64,000 bases of DNA, taken from positions 62,001 to 126,000 of the forward strand of contig NZ_JALDAX010000009.1 in the NCBI RefSeq assembly GCF_022698145.1, written 5' to 3'. Each line of letters begins with the position of its first letter. Within the stretch, counting starts at the first letter, position 1. The notes below the pieces were generated by a model. That model was not told the DNA's origin. It worked only from the letters and a program-made list of their open reading frames with translations, and searched no databases. The position numbers and the translations under genes were made by a program. Source of the DNA: Streptomyces spinosisporus (GTDB lineage: Bacteria > Actinomycetota > Actinomycetes > Streptomycetales > Streptomycetaceae). Below, piece by piece: positions 63,716 to 64,000 of this stretch.

Positions 63716-64000
63716 ATGACCACCACGTCGGAACGTCCCACCGGTTCGCCCTCGCGACAGGTGTCGCCCCGAGTCTCCCAGTCCGTGTTCGACGGTTCCC
63801 GGCTCCGGGTCGTCCTCCTGGTGGACGTCTACGACGGCGCCCAGCAGCAGTTCCTGGAGGCGTACGAACTGCTGTGCAACCAGGTCGCCTCCGTCCCCGG
63901 ACACGTCAGCGACCAGCTGTGCCAGTCCATCGAGAACCCCTCCCAGTGGCTGATCACCAGCGAGTGGGAGAGCGCCCCGCCCTTCCTCGCCTGGGTCAAC
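63716..64000 (+). CDS. SchA/CurD (WhiE ORF I-like) protein, N-terminal part only
   Basis: The first 95 codons of an aromatic polyketide pathway protein, running off the window. The start MTTTSERPTG is preceded by a GAAGGAG 11 bp upstream. DGSRLRVVLLVDVYDGAQ, VASVPGHVSDQLCQSIENPS and SEWESAPPFLAWVN match the SchA/CurD-like family, which includes the first gene of the Streptomyces whiE spore-pigment cluster. Further pigment genes are expected beyond the edge. Confidence 0.85.
   Translation, partial: MTTTSERPTGSPSRQVSPRVSQSVFDGSRLRVVLLVDVYDGAQQQFLEAYELLCNQVASVPGHVSDQLCQSIENPSQWLITSEWESAPPFLAWVN

Overview
The window is chromosomal DNA of a high-GC actinomycete, almost certainly a Streptomyces. 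The signs are strong third-position GC bias throughout, a conservon operon (histidine kinase, roadblock, DUF742, GTPase), a xylose isomerase whose catalytic residues match the numbering of the classical Streptomyces enzyme, a class F sortase, and a spore-pigment type (SchA/CurD, WhiE ORF I-like) gene at the right edge. I saw no rRNA, tRNA, transposase, prophage module or CRISPR array.

Layout. (1) 1-3.7 kb: xylose locus, xylA divergent from xylB plus a ROK repressor. (2) 3.8-17.6 kb: ordinary housekeeping and secreted genes: phytase-like esterase, SNF2 helicase coupled to a SWIM zinc-finger protein, front-end desaturase, secreted alpha/beta hydrolase, PadR regulator divergent from a hydrolase, methyltransferases. 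(3) 17.7-23.6 kb: an MHYT membrane sensor followed by a complete conservon cvnABCD, an F420/FMN-type oxidoreductase and a second free-standing roadblock paralogue. (4) 23.7-31.9 kb: DUF6397-like protein, TesB thioesterase, Ski2-like DUF3516 helicase, YdjM-like membrane hydrolase, zinc-independent L31, DUF5709 protein, and an ECF sigma/anti-sigma pair divergent from a YxFxxD lipoprotein. (5) 32-43.5 kb: a heterodimeric ABC exporter with one decayed ATP site, an L,D-transpeptidase, a LacI remnant bounded by repeats, a monooxygenase/TetR pair, a MarR-controlled ABC exporter, an MltG-like protein and a flavin monooxygenase. (6) 43.5-48.6 kb: YjbQ, transhydrogenase pntAB and an SHS-type MFS permease. 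(7) 48.6-60.1 kb, minus strand: one long, mostly overlapping operon that looks like a complete Wzx/Wzy-type surface polysaccharide pathway: sugar oxidoreductase, Wzz-like protein, deacetylase, MviN flippase, polymerase, initiating phosphoglycosyltransferase, Alg14/Alg13-like glycosyltransferase, two FemAB/GNAT-type transferases, nucleotide-sugar dehydrogenase and a terminal 3D-domain lipoprotein. (8) 60.4-64 kb: an aromatic polyketide hydroxylase, a small secreted protein with two GGMHTGGGAL boxes, a class F sortase and the start of a SchA/CurD gene, i.e. the edge of a spore-pigment locus.

The best candidates for something poorly described are the polysaccharide operon with its two aminoacyl/acyl-transferase-like members, the MHYT-conservon array with a duplicated roadblock subunit, the sortase pair lying between two pigment-type genes, and the ABC pair in which one composite ATPase site appears to have been lost in both halves. 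Several short tandem repeats with exact periods (12, 13, 16, 18, 23 and 24 bp) sit at gene ends and in regulatory gaps. All functional statements come from reading motifs and gene order; no database search was possible.
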